64,000 nt of DNA from NCBI GenBank assembly GCA_018268075.1, contig JAFDXH010000248.1:41276-105275 (forward strand), written 5' to 3'. Below, piece after piece: positions 8,303 through 16,865 of this stretch (positions within the stretch are counted from its first letter, which is position 1; each line of letters opens with the position of its first letter). The notes beneath the pieces are model-generated. The model saw only the letters and a program-made list of their open reading frames with translations. It ran no database searches and was not told the origin of the DNA. The position numbers and the translations under genes are program-made. The DNA comes from Bacteroidota bacterium (GTDB lineage: Bacteria > Bacteroidota > Bacteroidia > Chitinophagales > Chitinophagaceae).

Positions 8303-9076
8303 TTAATAATGATCCTGATTATCAAGATAGAGATTAAAAGTATCACCCCGCAAGCCGATCCGCATAGTTTCTAATGGAATAATTTCAGAAGGAGCTATAT
8401 TTCCAAGATTTGCATTGCAGCCTACTAATTTCAAAAAATAAAGTTGTTGCGCCTTTTGCGGGGCTTCCCAAAGAATTTTTTCTGCAGGTATCTTGGTCAA
8501 AATTTCATTTACTAGTCCTTGCCGAACTTCCCCACTATCGCGGTATAAGCCCACATTTCCAGCCTCTCTTGCTTCTGCAATTACATAATCAGCTCCCGCT
8601 TCTAATTCTGCTTGCATTTGTTCGATCCATTTATAAGGCGGCATAATATTGGTAGCATCCTTACTACCCACCTCACTTAGCACTACACCATGTTTTGTGA
8701 GTTTTTCAATATATCCACATTTTTCTGCATGTGGTATAGTAATCGAGCCATCACTTACCTCCATATATTTTATTCCATAGTCTTTACAAAGGGCGATGTA
8801 ATCATTAAACTGATTGCGAACAAGAAATGCTTCAAATAAGGTACCACCGAAATAAACTGGAATTTCTGCCTGCTGATATAATTCAATCTTTTCTCTGAGA
8901 TTAGGAGTTACATAGGCAGTGCCAAAGCCCAGTTTTATAATATCTATGTGAGGTTTTGCTGCGCTTAAAAGATTTTTGGCTTCTTCCACACTCAACCCTT
9001 TATCCATCACCATAGATAATCCAGAGGTGCGAGGCTTGCAAAACCTATCAGGCATTTGTGATAAATTAAAATTCAT
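8303..9076 (-). CDS. comA: Phosphosulfolactate synthase (ComA family)
   Basis: TIM-barrel enzyme family that adds sulfite to phosphoenolpyruvate to form (2R)-phospho-3-sulfolactate, the first step of coenzyme M synthesis in methanogens. The 257 aa protein shows the family pattern: HIDIIKLGFGTAYV (about 43-56), PVYFGGTLFEAF, YGIKYMEVSDGSI, GADYVIAEAREAG and ILWEAPQKAQQ. Bacteroidota do not make coenzyme M, so here the product more plausibly feeds sulfonate compounds such as cysteate or sulfonolipids; that is inference. comB and comC homologues are not in the window. A -7 box (TATCTTTG, 9096-9103) lies just upstream. Confidence 0.85.
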   Translation of the reverse strand: MNFNLSQMPDRFCKPRTSGLSMVMDKGLSVEEAKNLLSAAKPHIDIIKLGFGTAYVTPNLREKIELYQQAEIPVYFGGTLFEAFLVRNQFNDYIALCKDYGIKYMEVSDGSITIPHAEKCGYIEKLTKHGVVLSEVGSKDATNIMPPYKWIEQMQAELEAGADYVIAEAREAGNVGLYRDSGEVRQGLVNEILTKIPAEKILWEAPQKAQQLYFLKLVGCNANLGNIAPSEIIPLETMRIGLRGDTFNLYLDNQDHY

Positions 9077-9095
9077 TTATTAAGTTTTAGGTGCG

Positions 9096-9103
9096 CAAAG
9101 ATA
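9096..9103 (-). promoter_or_regulatory. -7 promoter box upstream of comA-aroE
   Basis: The minus strand reads TATCTTTG, an exact TAnnTTTG match ending 19 bases before the comA ATG, which predicts a leader of about 13 bases. No clear -33 TTG is seen. Confidence 0.5.
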
Positions 9104-9158
9104 TTTCCTTAAAAAAATATATTGAAAAAAAATATGCATTGCGCTATTCTGGCAACAA

Positions 9159-10574
9159 TTACTTCTTCTTTCTAAACCTACTTATCATTTCTACAACTGA
9201 AATATTATTAAGCACGGAAGGATCAAATTCTATAAATTGTTTTAATAATTGAGGTGCGACTACCAAGGCATTTTGTAATTGAAGCAAAGCTTCCTTATTC
9301 TTGCCTAATGAAAACAAGATGGAGGATTTCAAATAAATGAATAAATACTTTCCGCCGGAAACCTGCTGAGCATTCTGAACCTGAATGAGGGCCTCCTCTA
9401 AAAAATCATTTTCAAAAAGACAGGATATTAAGTTTTTCCATCCTTTTACATTCTTGGGTCGGGTCTTTATAAAATAAGTATAATGCATAATGGCCTCCTT
9501 TATCTTTCCCAATTGTTGAAAACATTCTGCCAGAGCAAGATGATAATCTGCTTTCTTATAGTTAATTTCTAAGGCACGATGTAAATTTTTGATGGCGCTT
9601 TCCCATTGTCCTTCCTTAATATAGGTTCCTGCAATTTTAAAATATAAATGACTATCATCATCCTTTAAATGAGCAGCCTTCCGGTAATGGAATCTTGCCT
9701 GGGCGGTTTTTTTTAATTTTTCAAAACAGTGGCCAATGGCTTCATAAATAACCTCTTCTGGATGAGACAATTCTAATACTTTCTGAAGTGCCTCAATCGC
9801 ATCTTTATATTTTCTTAATTTAAGATAGGCATCTCCTAAATTTCTATAAGCATAATCAAATTTTTCATCAATTGCAATAGCATATAAGTAAGCATCTATA
9901 GCCTTTTCATACAACTTTACACCCTGATAGGCGGTACCTAAATTAAACCAAGCAAGATGAGAATAGGGTAAGTTATCAATAAGCTCTTTATGAAGTTTGA
10001 TGCTTTCATCAAATCTACCAGTAAAATCAGTCCAAAAGCAAATTTTATAGAGGGCCTCCTCATTAGATGGATCTTGCTCAAGCACCAGCGCAAGGCAATC
10101 AAACACCTTGTCAAACTCTTCATAATCATCATAAACATCTGAGAGCTCAAGTAGCAATTGAATTCTTTCAGGTCCATAAAATTTATCAATGGCCACTTCC
10201 AGCACAGAAGCAGCTTTTTTTGAATTATCCAATGCCAGATAAATATCCATTTTTAAAATATAGACATTTACATCTTTTGAATCTAAGGCTTCAGCCTTCT
10301 CCAACAAAAGCAGCGCCTCTTCGTAGCGCCTCTGCGTCATAATGAGATCAGCCTTCTTCCACAGCAAAATACCCGAAAAAGGAAATTGTTCGATGGCATA
10401 ATCTACTGCTTCAATTGCTTGCGGTACATCGTCTTTTTCATCAAAATAATCAATGAGTAGTATAAAGGAGTCTTCCTCAAGAAAATTAAATTCCTTGCCG
10501 TTTTTAAAATTATTATACTGGGTAAGCAATTCTTTTAATTCCTCATTATCGCTATTAAATTGGTCGTACTTCAT
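9159..10574 (-). CDS. Tetratricopeptide repeat protein, 471 aa
   Basis: Soluble-looking protein built almost entirely of TPR units from about residue 45 to 440. Clear repeats carry the pattern W/A-x-x-LG-x-x-Y/A with a conserved alanine and proline, for example HLAWFNLGTAYQGVKLYEKA, YAYRNLGDAYLKLRKYKDA and ADYHLALAECFQQLGKIKEA. There is no signal peptide, so it is probably a cytoplasmic scaffold for protein contacts. The N-terminus is acidic. Its partner is unknown. It is monocistronic, and the next gene upstream is divergent. Confidence 0.85.
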   Translation of the reverse strand: MKYDQFNSDNEELKELLTQYNNFKNGKEFNFLEEDSFILLIDYFDEKDDVPQAIEAVDYAIEQFPFSGILLWKKADLIMTQRRYEEALLLLEKAEALDSKDVNVYILKMDIYLALDNSKKAASVLEVAIDKFYGPERIQLLLELSDVYDDYEEFDKVFDCLALVLEQDPSNEEALYKICFWTDFTGRFDESIKLHKELIDNLPYSHLAWFNLGTAYQGVKLYEKAIDAYLYAIAIDEKFDYAYRNLGDAYLKLRKYKDAIEALQKVLELSHPEEVIYEAIGHCFEKLKKTAQARFHYRKAAHLKDDDSHLYFKIAGTYIKEGQWESAIKNLHRALEINYKKADYHLALAECFQQLGKIKEAIMHYTYFIKTRPKNVKGWKNLISCLFENDFLEEALIQVQNAQQVSGGKYLFIYLKSSILFSLGKNKEALLQLQNALVVAPQLLKQFIEFDPSVLNNISVVEMISRFRKKK

Positions 10575-10719
10575 ATCTGGTTATAATTCAAAATACAATT
10601 TAATCTTTAATTATCCGTTTTTATTAAATAGGGGTAATCAGAAAAAATATGATGAAAGGTGCGGAAAATTCACAATTAAAGTTTAATTTTGTTAACGATA
10701 AAATAATCTTTTTGCAAAA

Positions 10720-11064
10720 ATGAAACATTATACCAAAATATTAGCGGTTATATTGCTTTTTTGCGGAGTCGCCTTAATAGCTTCAGCCGATAGGGGAGGT
10801 TTTGTGAAAAAGAATAAATGTAAGCTAAATATAACCACCAAAGGCGACTTAAAAAATTCCATTTCTTTTAATCTGAAATCGGGTTTAAGCTACCGCGGTA
10901 GCCAGATTTTTAATAATCAACAGGTTGGAAATTTAATGGTGAGTGATGCTTTTGTTTCTTACAAAAAGGGGAACAGCATTTATATAATACCTTACAAACA
11001 AAAGATTTTAACACCTGAATATACCCAAGAGGGCTATAAACTTATTATCAGATCCAGAAAATAA
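10720..11064 (+). CDS. Small exported hypothetical protein, 114 aa
   Basis: An N-terminal signal peptide of about 23 residues (hydrophobic core ILAVILLFCGVALIASA) precedes a basic beta-rich mature domain of about 90 residues. The mature part has the alternating pattern expected of a small sandwich (CKLNITTKG, SISFNLKSG, SIYIIPYKQK, YKLIIRSRK). It contains no recognisable motif. It stands alone and ends at a bidirectional terminator shared with the convergent gene at 11133. Function unknown, probably periplasmic. Confidence 0.6.
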   Translation: MKHYTKILAVILLFCGVALIASADRGGFVKKNKCKLNITTKGDLKNSISFNLKSGLSYRGSQIFNNQQVGNLMVSDAFVSYKKGNSIYIIPYKQKILTPEYTQEGYKLIIRSRK

Positions 11065-11082
11065 AAAAAAATAGTTTTATAA

Positions 11083-11112
11083 TAAAAAAACCGGCTGATG
11101 CCGGTTTTTTTA
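11083..11112. terminator. Bidirectional terminator
   Basis: CCGGC-TGAT-GCCGG hairpin (11091-11104) flanked by seven A on the left and eight T on the right (one A interrupts a longer T run). It can end transcription from both the plus-strand gene at 10720 and the minus-strand gene at 11133. Confidence 0.85.
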
Positions 11113-11132
11113 TTATAAATATTTTACATGGG

Positions 11133-11786
11133 TTATTTATTTTTTGTCTCCTCATAGGTGAGTACTCTATATCCGGAGGTAGGAATTTCAAATTTGGAAT
11201 CCGGCACTGTTTCTATTGATAATTTTGCTAAAACAAATTTTAATTTCAGTTTGCCGGATTGCATTTCATATTGAACTGGCAATCCTGGCAGGGATTTAAA
11301 CTGAGCATCGTAGGATTTATTTGGAAGAGAAACATCGTTTGTATAAAAAACAGTAAACATAGTGCCGTTACTTAGCTTTGCAGTGGCTTTAGTACAACTA
11401 TACCCATTGATAACACTGGTTTCGCCCTGATTCTCAAAAGTAATCCCATCATATTTTTTATTATTCGATTTCCATTCTTCAGGAGATAACGAAATCATTA
11501 ACTTCTGACCACTATAATCCTTTAGTATTACACCTTTTCCTGTAGAAGCATTGAATATAGTTGCTTCGCGGCCAAGTCCGCTTACTAATTCCACTCTGCT
11601 TAAATTGCCCTTTAAATAAATGGTGGTACTAGCGCCGTCAAGCATATCAGCCATTTTGGGTTCATTACTACCAGACTCTACTGACATGTTGTAAACCATT
11701 ACCCCTTCCCTCATTACTTTCTGTGCATCTACAGATGTAAAAAGAAAGATTAAACAAGTTATTAGAAAAAATATTTTTCTGTTCAT
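11133..11786 (-). CDS. Exported GLPGLI/DUF4412-like protein
   Basis: 217 aa with a 21-residue signal peptide ending SVDAQ. The mature part has the order typical of GLPGLI/DUF4412-type Bacteroidota proteins: EGVMVYNMSVES at the start, a LKGNLSRVEL strand, KDYSGQKLMISLSPEEW, then GYSCTKATAKL and a late SLPGLPVQYEM segment resembling the GLPGLI signature. These are periplasmic or outer-membrane-associated proteins of unknown function. It lies 68 bases downstream of yidC on the opposite-facing end of a convergent pair with the gene at 10720, and may share the yidC transcript. Confidence 0.6.
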   Translation of the reverse strand: MNRKIFFLITCLIFLFTSVDAQKVMREGVMVYNMSVESGSNEPKMADMLDGASTTIYLKGNLSRVELVSGLGREATIFNASTGKGVILKDYSGQKLMISLSPEEWKSNNKKYDGITFENQGETSVINGYSCTKATAKLSNGTMFTVFYTNDVSLPNKSYDAQFKSLPGLPVQYEMQSGKLKLKFVLAKLSIETVPDSKFEIPTSGYRVLTYEETKNK

Positions 11787-11854
11787 TTTAATTTTAATAT
11801 CTATCCCAATAAAGATAGCATTTAGTAGAATAAGGTTGCAAAATGATACTTCCC

Positions 11855-13699
11855 TTACTTTTTACGTCCGTTAGCTGCCTTTTCCTTCATTGCCTTTAAT
11901 TTCTCATTAGATTCCTGCATAGCAGTAATCCGCTCCTGCCATTTACTTTTTGCAGCTGGCTTCTTTTTATTTTCTTGTAATTGAGCAAGAATCTTTTCGT
12001 GGTCTATTATATATTTCTGAATCACAAATTGAATAAGTAAGGTAATAGCATTAGAAACTGTATAATACCAAGTAAGTGCTGCCGGTAACCGGTTAAATAC
12101 TCCCAATAAAATAATAGGGAAAATGAAAGGCAGGTATTTCATCACCGGATTACTGTTATCCTGCATATTACTCATTCCGTAAAGAGAGATAAGTAAACTG
12201 GTAATCACTGCAAAAATGGTAAAAAGGCTTATATGATCACCATAAAATGGAATAGAAAATGGCAGGTTATAAATAGAATCATAAGTAGATAAATCTGATG
12301 CCCACCAGAAACTTTGCCCCCGAAGGGTAATATTCGAATTAAAAAAGTTATATAATGCAAAGAAAATAGGTATCTGTAATAAGGCAGGGATGCATCCGCC
12401 TAAAGGGTTCACTCCGGCGCTTTTGAATAATTTCATTTGCTCCATGCCAAATGCCTGTTTATCATCTCCATACTTTGCCTTTAATGCTTCTATTTCCGGC
12501 TTTAGTAGTTTCATTTTGGCACCACTAAGGTAGCTTTGGTAAGTAAGTGGTGATATTAAAAGGCGAATGATAATGGTCAATAATGCAATGATCAGCCCAT
12601 AACTTGCTATTTTTCCAGAAAGGAAGTTAAACACCGGCATAATGAAGCCCCTGTTTACATACTTTACAAATGCAAAAATACCACTACCCAGAGGTACCAT
12701 ATTATACATTTGATTTCCATAAGATTTTAATATTTTATAATCGCTTGGTCCATAATATAGTTGCAATGGAATAATGGCATTATCCCCTAGAGGCAAGTCT
12801 AAACGAAGGGTTGCTGACGCCTCCCCAACAATCCTTAATGACGTATCTTTAGGTGAATTCCAGTTGATTTCGCCAGAAGCAAATTTATTTTTTGAAACAA
12901 TAGAATTTACAAAAAACTGCTGATTGAGCGCTACCCAATCCACTGGTTTGGTAAATTTCATGTTATCATCCTTACCTGTTGCTAAATGTTCGAAGTCATA
13001 CGCTCCATTTTCAACAAATGATACATGAGATTGTTGGGTTTCCCACTCAATATCTCTCTCCTGCCTATTCGCCTTTGCTTTCCACAAAAGATTGAGTGTA
13101 TTTTGAGTCAGTAAGTGGTTAGAGCCCGCCAGACTGATATTTAAATCAATCATATAATCATCTGGTTTTAAAATATATTCATGACTCACTTTTTCCCCAC
13201 CTGGCAATTGTAGTTCAAAAAGTATGCGTTTCCCTTTGTCTTCAGTAGTAGTGATCTGGGGCGAATTGAATATAAGCTCGCTCGTTTGGGCGGTACGACT
13301 GTTCCCTGTATTAATGGCATAAGAAATATTGCTGAAAGCGCCGTCAGTTAATATTAATGGCTTGCCATCAAATTCTTTGAATTTTTTAAGTTCTACACTT
13401 TTTGGTTGTGCGCCTTTATTTGTGAAGGTAATCTTTACAAGATTGTTTTCTACTACAGTTAATTGCTCCTTCACTGAATCATTTATGGCAATAGGATTAT
13501 TATTTAACTGTTTTGATAAGGCAGAATCCTGAATTTTATTTTGCACTGCAGTGTCCATTTTGGGATGAAGGCGTGCAATGGAATCCTGTATATGTTGCTT
13601 CTGCTTTTCCATTGCCTCCTGCCCCTTCTGCGTATAAATAAAGTATCCAAAAAATAATAGGGCCAGCAATCCAAATCCTATGATTGTATTCTTATCCAT
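11855..13699 (-). CDS. yidC: Membrane protein insertase YidC
   Basis: Inserts and folds inner-membrane proteins with or without SecYEG. The 614 aa layout is that of Gram-negative YidC: an N-terminal membrane helix (about 5-22), a large periplasmic beta domain (about 60-340), and the five-helix insertase core starting near 370. The core contains LTIIIRLLISPLTY with the conserved groove arginine, then KMKLLKPEIEALKAKYG as the cytoplasmic hairpin. The C-terminus is basic (KKKPAAKSKWQER, ANGRKK), as expected for ribosome contact. It lies downstream of rplY with a strong hairpin between the two. Confidence 0.95.
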   Translation of the reverse strand: MDKNTIIGFGLLALLFFGYFIYTQKGQEAMEKQKQHIQDSIARLHPKMDTAVQNKIQDSALSKQLNNNPIAINDSVKEQLTVVENNLVKITFTNKGAQPKSVELKKFKEFDGKPLILTDGAFSNISYAINTGNSRTAQTSELIFNSPQITTTEDKGKRILFELQLPGGEKVSHEYILKPDDYMIDLNISLAGSNHLLTQNTLNLLWKAKANRQERDIEWETQQSHVSFVENGAYDFEHLATGKDDNMKFTKPVDWVALNQQFFVNSIVSKNKFASGEINWNSPKDTSLRIVGEASATLRLDLPLGDNAIIPLQLYYGPSDYKILKSYGNQMYNMVPLGSGIFAFVKYVNRGFIMPVFNFLSGKIASYGLIIALLTIIIRLLISPLTYQSYLSGAKMKLLKPEIEALKAKYGDDKQAFGMEQMKLFKSAGVNPLGGCIPALLQIPIFFALYNFFNSNITLRGQSFWWASDLSTYDSIYNLPFSIPFYGDHISLFTIFAVITSLLISLYGMSNMQDNSNPVMKYLPFIFPIILLGVFNRLPAALTWYYTVSNAITLLIQFVIQKYIIDHEKILAQLQENKKKPAAKSKWQERITAMQESNEKLKAMKEKAANGRKK

Positions 13700-13773
13700 T
13701 CATTTTAAAAATTAGTTGGCAAATGTACAGAAAGTTTGCCCGTATGATTGAGAGATTTAGACTTCATATAATG

Positions 13774-13799
13774 CAGATGCCCCCTTTCGGAGGCATCTG
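13774..13799 (-). terminator. Stable hairpin after rplY, GAAA tetraloop
   Basis: On the minus strand CAGATGCCTCC pairs with GGGGGCATCTG around a GAAA tetraloop: 11 base pairs including one G-U. It starts 18 bases after the rplY stop. The downstream tract (CATTATAT) is a poor T run, so it may be a processing or stability element rather than a classical terminator. Confidence 0.6.
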
Positions 13800-13816
13800 T
13801 ATAAATTAATTCTATT

Positions 13817-14464
13817 TTATTTTTTTGCTGCAGTCTTGGCATCTGCTGCTTTGGCATCTGCCGCTGGTGCAGCTTTGGCTGCCCCAGTAGAAGGCGCTGC
13901 CTTAGCTTCCTCCTGCTTTAACTGGCGGGTCATAGTCACTGATGCTATAGGAATACGTGGTGAATTGAGTATTTCCATATTAGGCGCCTTTACATCCTGC
14001 ACACGCACGTTTTCATTTAAATTTAGGGCAGAAAGATCCATCTCAATATTTTCAGACAGAAATTCTGGAGTAGTCTTTATTTTTAGCGACTTCATTTTAA
14101 TGGCCAACTTTCCGCCTTCCTTCACACCGGCAGGTACGCCTGTAAATTTTAAAGGAATATTTACAGTCAGTTTTTTATCACCAACCAGCTCCAGAAAATC
14201 AACATGAATAAGGCGGTCGCTAACTTTTTCAAATTGTACATCTTTCAATACACACTTGTAAGATGAACCATCTACATTTACTTCTGCCAGCATAAAATCT
14301 GGTGTATATACCAGGTTTTTAAAAGCTGATGCCGGAGCAGAAAAATTAATTTCTTTCGCACCTCCGTAAATTACAGCTGGCACTTTTTCGTCAGAGCGAA
14401 GTTGGCGGGTGGCTGCTTTGCCAAATTCGGTCCTGATTTGTCCTTCGATTGTAATCGTTTTCAT
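13817..14464 (-). CDS. rplY: 50S ribosomal protein L25 (bL25), CTC family
   Basis: Binds 5S rRNA in the large-subunit central protuberance. 215 aa, the long two-domain CTC form: an N-terminal 5S-binding domain (about 1-92, IRTEFGKAATRQLR, KVPAVIYGG, YKCVLKDVQ), a beta-barrel domain (about 93-185, KLTVNIPLKFTGVPAGVKEGG), and an Ala/Lys-rich disordered tail from about residue 185. It lies 163 bases downstream of prs on the same strand, the common prs-rplY order. A degenerate -7 box (TACCTTCG) lies at 14486-14493, so a second promoter is possible. Confidence 0.95.
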   Translation of the reverse strand: MKTITIEGQIRTEFGKAATRQLRSDEKVPAVIYGGAKEINFSAPASAFKNLVYTPDFMLAEVNVDGSSYKCVLKDVQFEKVSDRLIHVDFLELVGDKKLTVNIPLKFTGVPAGVKEGGKLAIKMKSLKIKTTPEFLSENIEMDLSALNLNENVRVQDVKAPNMEILNSPRIPIASVTMTRQLKQEEAKAAPSTGAAKAAPAADAKAADAKTAAKK

Positions 14465-14627
14465 TTATTAATATTTTTTGAGGCGCGAAGGTAATGATTT
14501 TTACATAAAAAGAGCAGAAATAAGTGGACAAAAAACCAACAACCTCTTTCCTTAAAAGAATATCATACCTACAAGAATCAGTTCTACGGTATATATTACC
14601 TAAAGGATGCAGCAATCAAGAAAAGTT

Positions 14628-15593
14628 TTAGACTTTACTCTTAAGTTTTTTATGGATTTTACTTCTGATAAAAAGACTATTAATACTTCTGTTTTCAAAA
14701 GCATTTCTAATAGCAATTGCAAATAAATCGGCCACCGAAACTACCTTAATCTTTGGTGAAGGATGCTTTAAAGGGATTGTATCGCATACCACTAATTCTT
14801 CCAACACGCTATTTTCAATATTTTCGTATGCATTCTTACTCAGCACTGGGTGGGTACAAAATGCCCTTACACTTCTTGCCCCCTTCTCCATTAGAAGACC
14901 CGCACTTTTACAAAGTGTACCTCCGGTATCACATATATCGTCTATTAGTACAATGTCTCTATCGGTAACATCCCCGATTACAACCATACTGGCAATTTCA
15001 TTGGCCCGTTTGCGATGCTTATCGCAAATCACCATATCTACCTCAAAGTAACTTGCAATTTCCCTGATTCTATTAGCACTCCCTACATCAGGCGCGGCAA
15101 AAGTAAGGTTGTCAAGATTCAGGTCTTCGATGTAAGGTATGTAAATAGCAGAAGAATCAAGATGATCTACCGGAATATCAAAATACCCTTGAATTTGGGG
15201 AGCATGCAAATCCATTGTGATTACCCTATCGGCGCCGGCTGCTACAATCATATTAGCTACTAACTTAGAGCCTATAGCAACACGTGGCTTGTCTTTCCTA
15301 TCCTGGCGAGCATAGCCATAATAAGGAATTACGGCTATTACCTTATAAGCAGAAGCTCTTTTAGCAGCATCTATCATCAAAAGCAGTTCCATCAAATTGT
15401 CTGTTGGAGAAAAAGTACTTTGAATCAAAAAAACAAACTGACCTCTGATGCTTTCCAGGTATTCAACGCCAATTTCTCCATCACTGAATTTTTGAATATT
15501 TACTTTACCCAGCGGCTCACCAAAGCGTAGGGCAATTTGTTTTGCTAAATACTGAGATCCTGTACCAGAGAAAATTTTTAGATTGGGATGCAT
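14628..15593 (-). CDS. prs: Ribose-phosphate pyrophosphokinase
   Basis: Makes PRPP from ribose-5-phosphate and ATP; PRPP feeds purines, pyrimidines, histidine, tryptophan and NAD. The 321 aa protein has the N-terminal KIFSGTGSQYLAKQIA, the ATP site YYGYARQDRKDKPR, the metal/substrate segment DLHAPQIQGYFDIPVDHL near residue 129, and the PRPP loop DIVLIDDICDTGGT near 215. The C-terminal basic tail (FIRSKIHKKLKSKV) is slightly longer than usual. It is divergent from radC across a 70-base gap and is followed by rplY. Confidence 0.97.
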   Translation of the reverse strand: MHPNLKIFSGTGSQYLAKQIALRFGEPLGKVNIQKFSDGEIGVEYLESIRGQFVFLIQSTFSPTDNLMELLLMIDAAKRASAYKVIAVIPYYGYARQDRKDKPRVAIGSKLVANMIVAAGADRVITMDLHAPQIQGYFDIPVDHLDSSAIYIPYIEDLNLDNLTFAAPDVGSANRIREIASYFEVDMVICDKHRKRANEIASMVVIGDVTDRDIVLIDDICDTGGTLCKSAGLLMEKGARSVRAFCTHPVLSKNAYENIENSVLEELVVCDTIPLKHPSPKIKVVSVADLFAIAIRNAFENRSINSLFIRSKIHKKLKSKV

Positions 15594-15663
15594 AATTTTA
15601 TTTTAAAGCAAACTGGAGATAGGCGAAATTATAATTTATATTTATGGAAATAAATTGAATTTG

Positions 15664-16365
15664 ATGGAAACTGTTAACAAATCTTCCACGTCAATAAAAA
15701 ACTGGGCCTTGGATGACAGGCCCAGAGAAAAACTTTTAACCAAAGGCTCTCAAACTTTAAGCGATTCTGAACTGCTCGCCATTTTGATAAATACCGGAAG
15801 TGGCAAAAGGTCGGCAGTACAATTGGCCAGAGAGGTGTTAGAGTTAGGTGGCAATAATCTTGATAAATTAGGCAAGCTTTCTCTAAAAGACCTGATGGAA
15901 ATTTCCGGTATTGGTGAGGCAAAAGCGATTACCATTATTGCCGCCTTGGAATTTGGGCGGCGCCGGCAGGCGTCAAGACCAGTAGATAAAATAAGCATTG
16001 GAGATAGCAATGCCCTAGCGGCATATTTAAAAACTTCTTTAAAAGATCATCATCACGAAGTATTCGCAGTGGTTTTTTTGAACCGGGCTAATAAAATCAA
16101 TCATTTTCAAGTAATGAGTATTGGCGGTATGTCTCAAACTATTGTAGATCCCAAAACAATTTTTATAAAAGCCCTGGAGGTAAAAGCTACCTCAATAGTA
16201 TTGTGCCACAACCATCCATCAGGCAACTTGAAGCCAAGCCGTGCAGATGAAGAAATTACCCAAAAATTAAAAAATGCCGGCAGGCTATTAGACATTCAGG
16301 TGTTAGATCATCTGATAGTAAGTGATGAAGGTTATTTTAGTTTTGCCGATGAGGGAATACTATGA
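15664..16365 (+). CDS. radC: RadC family protein (JAMM/MPN+ domain)
   Basis: 233 aa from the ATG at 15664; a TTG nine bases earlier is an alternative. The N-terminal UPF0758 region (WALDDRPREKLLTKG) leads into a helix-hairpin-helix (LMEISGIGEAKAITIIAALEFGRR). The C-terminal JAB/MPN+ domain has the full metal signature H182-x-H184 in HNHPSGNLKPSRAD with the following aspartate. RadC is named for a disputed repair role in E. coli; the true substrate of this metalloprotease-like domain is unknown. It is monocistronic and divergent from prs. Confidence 0.92.
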   Translation: METVNKSSTSIKNWALDDRPREKLLTKGSQTLSDSELLAILINTGSGKRSAVQLAREVLELGGNNLDKLGKLSLKDLMEISGIGEAKAITIIAALEFGRRRQASRPVDKISIGDSNALAAYLKTSLKDHHHEVFAVVFLNRANKINHFQVMSIGGMSQTIVDPKTIFIKALEVKATSIVLCHNHPSGNLKPSRADEEITQKLKNAGRLLDIQVLDHLIVSDEGYFSFADEGIL

Positions 16366-16450
16366 GTGGGTAAAGAAAGAAGAGGCGAGTAGAAAGTTTT
16401 AGAGATGCTGTCCACGGCCTCCAATTTCGCAATTTATATTTGACTAAAAA

Positions 16451-16762
16451 TTATGCCTGAGCCGTTGGGCCGCCAAAGTTGAGCGGAAGTTCTACTGCTT
16501 CTATATCCTGAATAGTACCATTTACCGATTCAAATTTCTTTACATTCTCAATCATGGCTTTCATAAAGCGCTTGGCGTGAGTGGGCGTAAGTATAATACG
16601 GCTTTTTACTTTACTCTTTGGGGTGCCTGGCATTACATTTACAAAATCTATTACAAACTCTGCATGGCTATGTGTAATAATGGCAAGATTAGCATAGTTC
16701 CCTTCTGAGATTTCCTCAGAGATTTCAATATTCAGTTGGTTGGGTTGCTGTTGGTCTGCCAT
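16451..16762 (-). CDS. DUF3467 family protein
   Basis: 103 aa, no signal peptide. The DUF3467 pattern is clear: EGNYANLAIITHSHAEFVIDFV followed by a proline/basic turn (MPGTPKSKVKSRI) and the helix LTPTHAKRFMKAMIENVKKFE. These small proteins are common in Bacteroidota, often next to rpoC, and have no established function. Here it stands alone with an exact -7 box (TACCTTTG) only 12 bases before the ATG, so its mRNA leader would be very short. Confidence 0.85.
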   Translation of the reverse strand: MADQQQPNQLNIEISEEISEGNYANLAIITHSHAEFVIDFVNVMPGTPKSKVKSRIILTPTHAKRFMKAMIENVKKFESVNGTIQDIEAVELPLNFGGPTAQA

Positions 16763-16774
16763 TATTTTTTTTTA

Positions 16775-16782
16775 CAAAGGTA
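16775..16782 (-). promoter_or_regulatory. -7 promoter box for the DUF3467 gene
   Basis: The minus strand reads TACCTTTG, an exact consensus, ending 12 bases upstream of the ATG at 16762. The predicted leader is under ten bases. Confidence 0.5.
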
Positions 16783-16865
16783 ATGAAAGAAGAGAGTAAT
16801 ATTAAAATGACGCTTTCAAACTCAATCATCCCTAATTCATCCTTCCTTAACTAACAAGGCAATTT

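Noticed and set aside
13836-13910. Repetitive GC-rich stretch that might be a repeat element
   Set aside because: It encodes the Ala/Lys-rich tail of L25, which explains the repetition.
14391-14615. 74-codon frame upstream of rplY
   Set aside because: It overlaps the rplY start in another frame and its composition is arbitrary; no homology recognised.
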